A DNA stretch of 64,000 bases. Source: Candidatus Fonsibacter ubiquis. Lineage in GTDB: Bacteria; Pseudomonadota; Alphaproteobacteria; Pelagibacterales; Pelagibacteraceae. Position numbers and translations under genes: made by a program. Within the stretch, counting starts at the first letter, position 1; each line of letters starts with the position of its first letter. Below are positions 62,780 through 64,000 of the stretch, piece after piece. The DNA lies in contig NZ_CP024034.1 of NCBI RefSeq assembly GCF_002688585.1, positions 301,501-365,500 of the forward strand, written 5' to 3'. The notes beneath the pieces were generated by a model, which ran no database searches, was not told the DNA's origin, and was given only the letters and a program-made list of their open reading frames with translations.

Positions 62780-64000
62780 TTAATTTTTATTATAATTTTT
62801 AAACCAACTTTCATTTTTTGTCTTTAACTCTTTAACACTAATTTTGAAATTATTTTCTATTTCAAATATTTCACTTTGGGTTTCGCCAATAATATCTATT
62901 TTAATACTTTTATTTTTTGCAATTTTTTTTACTTTTTCAAAGTTTTTTCTATTAATCTCTATTAAATACCTAGCCTGATCTTCTGAAAATAAATATTTAA
63001 TCTTTTCATTATTAGATCCTGAAACTTTAATCTTTGCACCAATATTAGAGGCCATACACATTTCAGCTAATGTGACGATAATTCCACCGTGAGAAATATC
63101 ATGAACTGAAGTTACTAATTTGCTTTTGATTAAGTTACTAACAAAAAAACCATTCTTCTTCTCTTCTTTTAAATTAATTTGAGGAGGAGGGCCTTTTTTA
63201 TCTCCAATAACATCATAAATTAATGCGCTTTGGCTTAAGTGACCTGACGTTTCGCCTATAACTGCAATAATATTGTCAGTGTTTTTAAAATTAAAAGTCA
63301 TCATATTATTTATATTTTTTAAAAGACCAACTCCGCCAATTGTTGGAGTTGGGTAAATAGCAATACCATTTGTTTCATTATATAAAGACACATTCCCAGA
63401 TATCACTGGATAATTTAAAGCTTCACAGGCCTCTTTCATTCCATTGATACTATCTACAAACTGACCCATAATTTCTTTTTTTTCAGGATTTCCAAAATTT
63501 AAACAATTAGTAATAGCAATGGGCTGAGCGCCAACCGAAATTAAATTTCTCCAAGTTTCACATACAGCCTGCATAGCTCCAGATTTTGGATGGGCTTTAC
63601 AATATCTTGGAATACAATCAACTGTAGCAGCTATACCCTTATTTTTTCCATGATATCTAACTACAGCAGAGTCACCACCTGGTTTTTGGATTGTATCTGC
63701 CATTACCATATGATCGTACTGTTCCCATACCCATGATTTTTTTGAGTAATTGTGATGGGATAAAATTTTAATTAATGAATCTTTAATATCCAATTTCTCA
63801 ATATCTGAGTCATGATTAATTATTTTTGGATAATTGTAAGTTATGTAATCTCTTTTATATTTAGGCGCATTGTCTCCTAATGAATGTATTGGAATACTAC
63901 ATACATTCTTTTTATTAAATTCAAGTTCAAGTTTTTTTGAATTTGTTAATTTTCCTATAATTGCAAAATCTAATCCCCATTTTTCAAATATTTTTTGAGC
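62780..64000 (-). CDS. purL: Phosphoribosylformylglycinamidine synthase subunit PurL (partial)
   Basis: Purine synthesis enzyme using ATP to aminate FGAR. This is the C-terminal 406 codons; the frame is open to the window end. An apparent start at 63793 is an internal TTG: the frame continues upstream with IFEKWGLDFAIIGKLTNSKK, normal PurL sequence. Downstream motifs include GGDSAVVRYHGKNKGIAATV, NCLNFGNPEKKEIMGQF, SGNVSLYNETNG and TSVHDISHGGIIVTLAEM. It is the small, stand-alone PurL form to judge by the ending. Confidence 0.95.
   Translation of the reverse strand, partial: AQKIFEKWGLDFAIIGKLTNSKKLELEFNKKNVCSIPIHSLGDNAPKYKRDYITYNYPKIINHDSDIEKLDIKDSLIKILSHHNYSKKSWVWEQYDHMVMADTIQKPGGDSAVVRYHGKNKGIAATVDCIPRYCKAHPKSGAMQAVCETWRNLISVGAQPIAITNCLNFGNPEKKEIMGQFVDSINGMKEACEALNYPVISGNVSLYNETNGIAIYPTPTIGGVGLLKNINNMMTFNFKNTDNIIAVIGETSGHLSQSALIYDVIGDKKGPPPQINLKEEKKNGFFVSNLIKSKLVTSVHDISHGGIIVTLAEMCMASNIGAKIKVSGSNNEKIKYLFSEDQARYLIEINRKNFEKVKKIAKNKSIKIDIIGETQSEIFEIENNFKISVKELKTKNESWFKNYNKN

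Noticed and set aside
62780-63793. Complete 337-residue protein starting at 63793
   Set aside because: The start is an internal TTG; the purL frame remains open and homologous to the window end.
1-64000. CRISPR arrays, phage genes, transposases, rRNA genes
   Set aside because: None seen on either strand; only one tRNA gene was found.

Overview
The window is 64 kb of very AT-rich (roughly 30% G+C by eye), tightly packed bacterial chromosome. Gene content points to a free-living, streamlined marine alphaproteobacterium. Indicators are alphaproteobacterial-type SerC, a separate PntAA/PntAB/PntB transhydrogenase, an NDUFS6-like zinc-finger protein, DUF3553, RpoZ with a long acidic tail, a TRAP transporter, and the rpsD-grxD-bolA-purL neighbourhood. 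It looks like Pelagibacterales (SAR11) in style. However, it carries a complete serC-serA-serB serine pathway, which canonical SAR11 strains are known to lack, so an AT-rich relative such as the HIMB59/AEGEAN-169 type is a reasonable guess. This is inference; no 16S rRNA gene is present. I see no CRISPR array, prophage, insertion sequence or integrase. The longest stretches without a recognised gene are about 200 bases (24756-24955 and 27382-27580); the second contains a 27-codon, extremely basic ORF.

Layout. 0-11 kb: a small membrane protein, fhs (one-carbon metabolism), pntAA-pntAB-pntB, an ABC-2 exporter with tsaC, then xseB-ispA-dxs (isoprenoids). 10.6-17 kb: DUF2237, a 2OG-oxygenase-like protein and hisI on the minus strand; folE, a 55-codon zf-CHCC protein, acuI, a LysR regulator, a LysE exporter, the rseP-type protease and HU on the plus strand. 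17-24 kb: a CADD-family gene (predicted self-sacrificing p-aminobenzoate synthase) bracketed by hairpins, the serC-serA-serB operon, bcp, rhodanese, an HCCA-isomerase-like protein, an ABA4-like membrane protein and recX. 24-34 kb: a pair of paralogous small lipoproteins, cysQ with DUF3553, mnmA, YjbQ, a CAU-anticodon tRNA directly upstream of a nitrilase-family gene, surface-glycan glycosyltransferases with DUF6165, and several metabolic singletons.

34-46 kb: rpoZ; a class III CoA-transferase divergent from a dctP-dctQ-dctM TRAP transporter followed by malonyl-CoA decarboxylase (a possible malonate uptake and degradation unit); dusA; a YdiJ-type FAD/Fe-S oxidase; serine-glyoxylate aminotransferase; and a papain-fold-like small protein. 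46-64 kb: phosphohexomutase, nrdA-nrdB, prpC-prpB-gph on the minus strand, a free-standing GlmU acetyltransferase domain next to glmS, class II DAHP synthase, nadE-cysS-cimA-trmJ, rpsD, and grxD-bolA-purL on the minus strand, with purL running off the window.

How the genes connect. Several encode C1, glycine, serine and C2 metabolism (fhs, serCAB, sgaA, gph, a hydroxyacid oxidase, a beta-hydroxyacid dehydrogenase). Others handle C3 acyl-CoAs (acuI, prpB, prpC, malonyl-CoA decarboxylase, CaiB-type CoA-transferase). Folate supply is represented by folE and the CADD gene. Operon junctions repeatedly use 1-, 4- or 8-base start/stop overlaps, and convergent genes often overlap at their ends, as expected of a streamlined genome.
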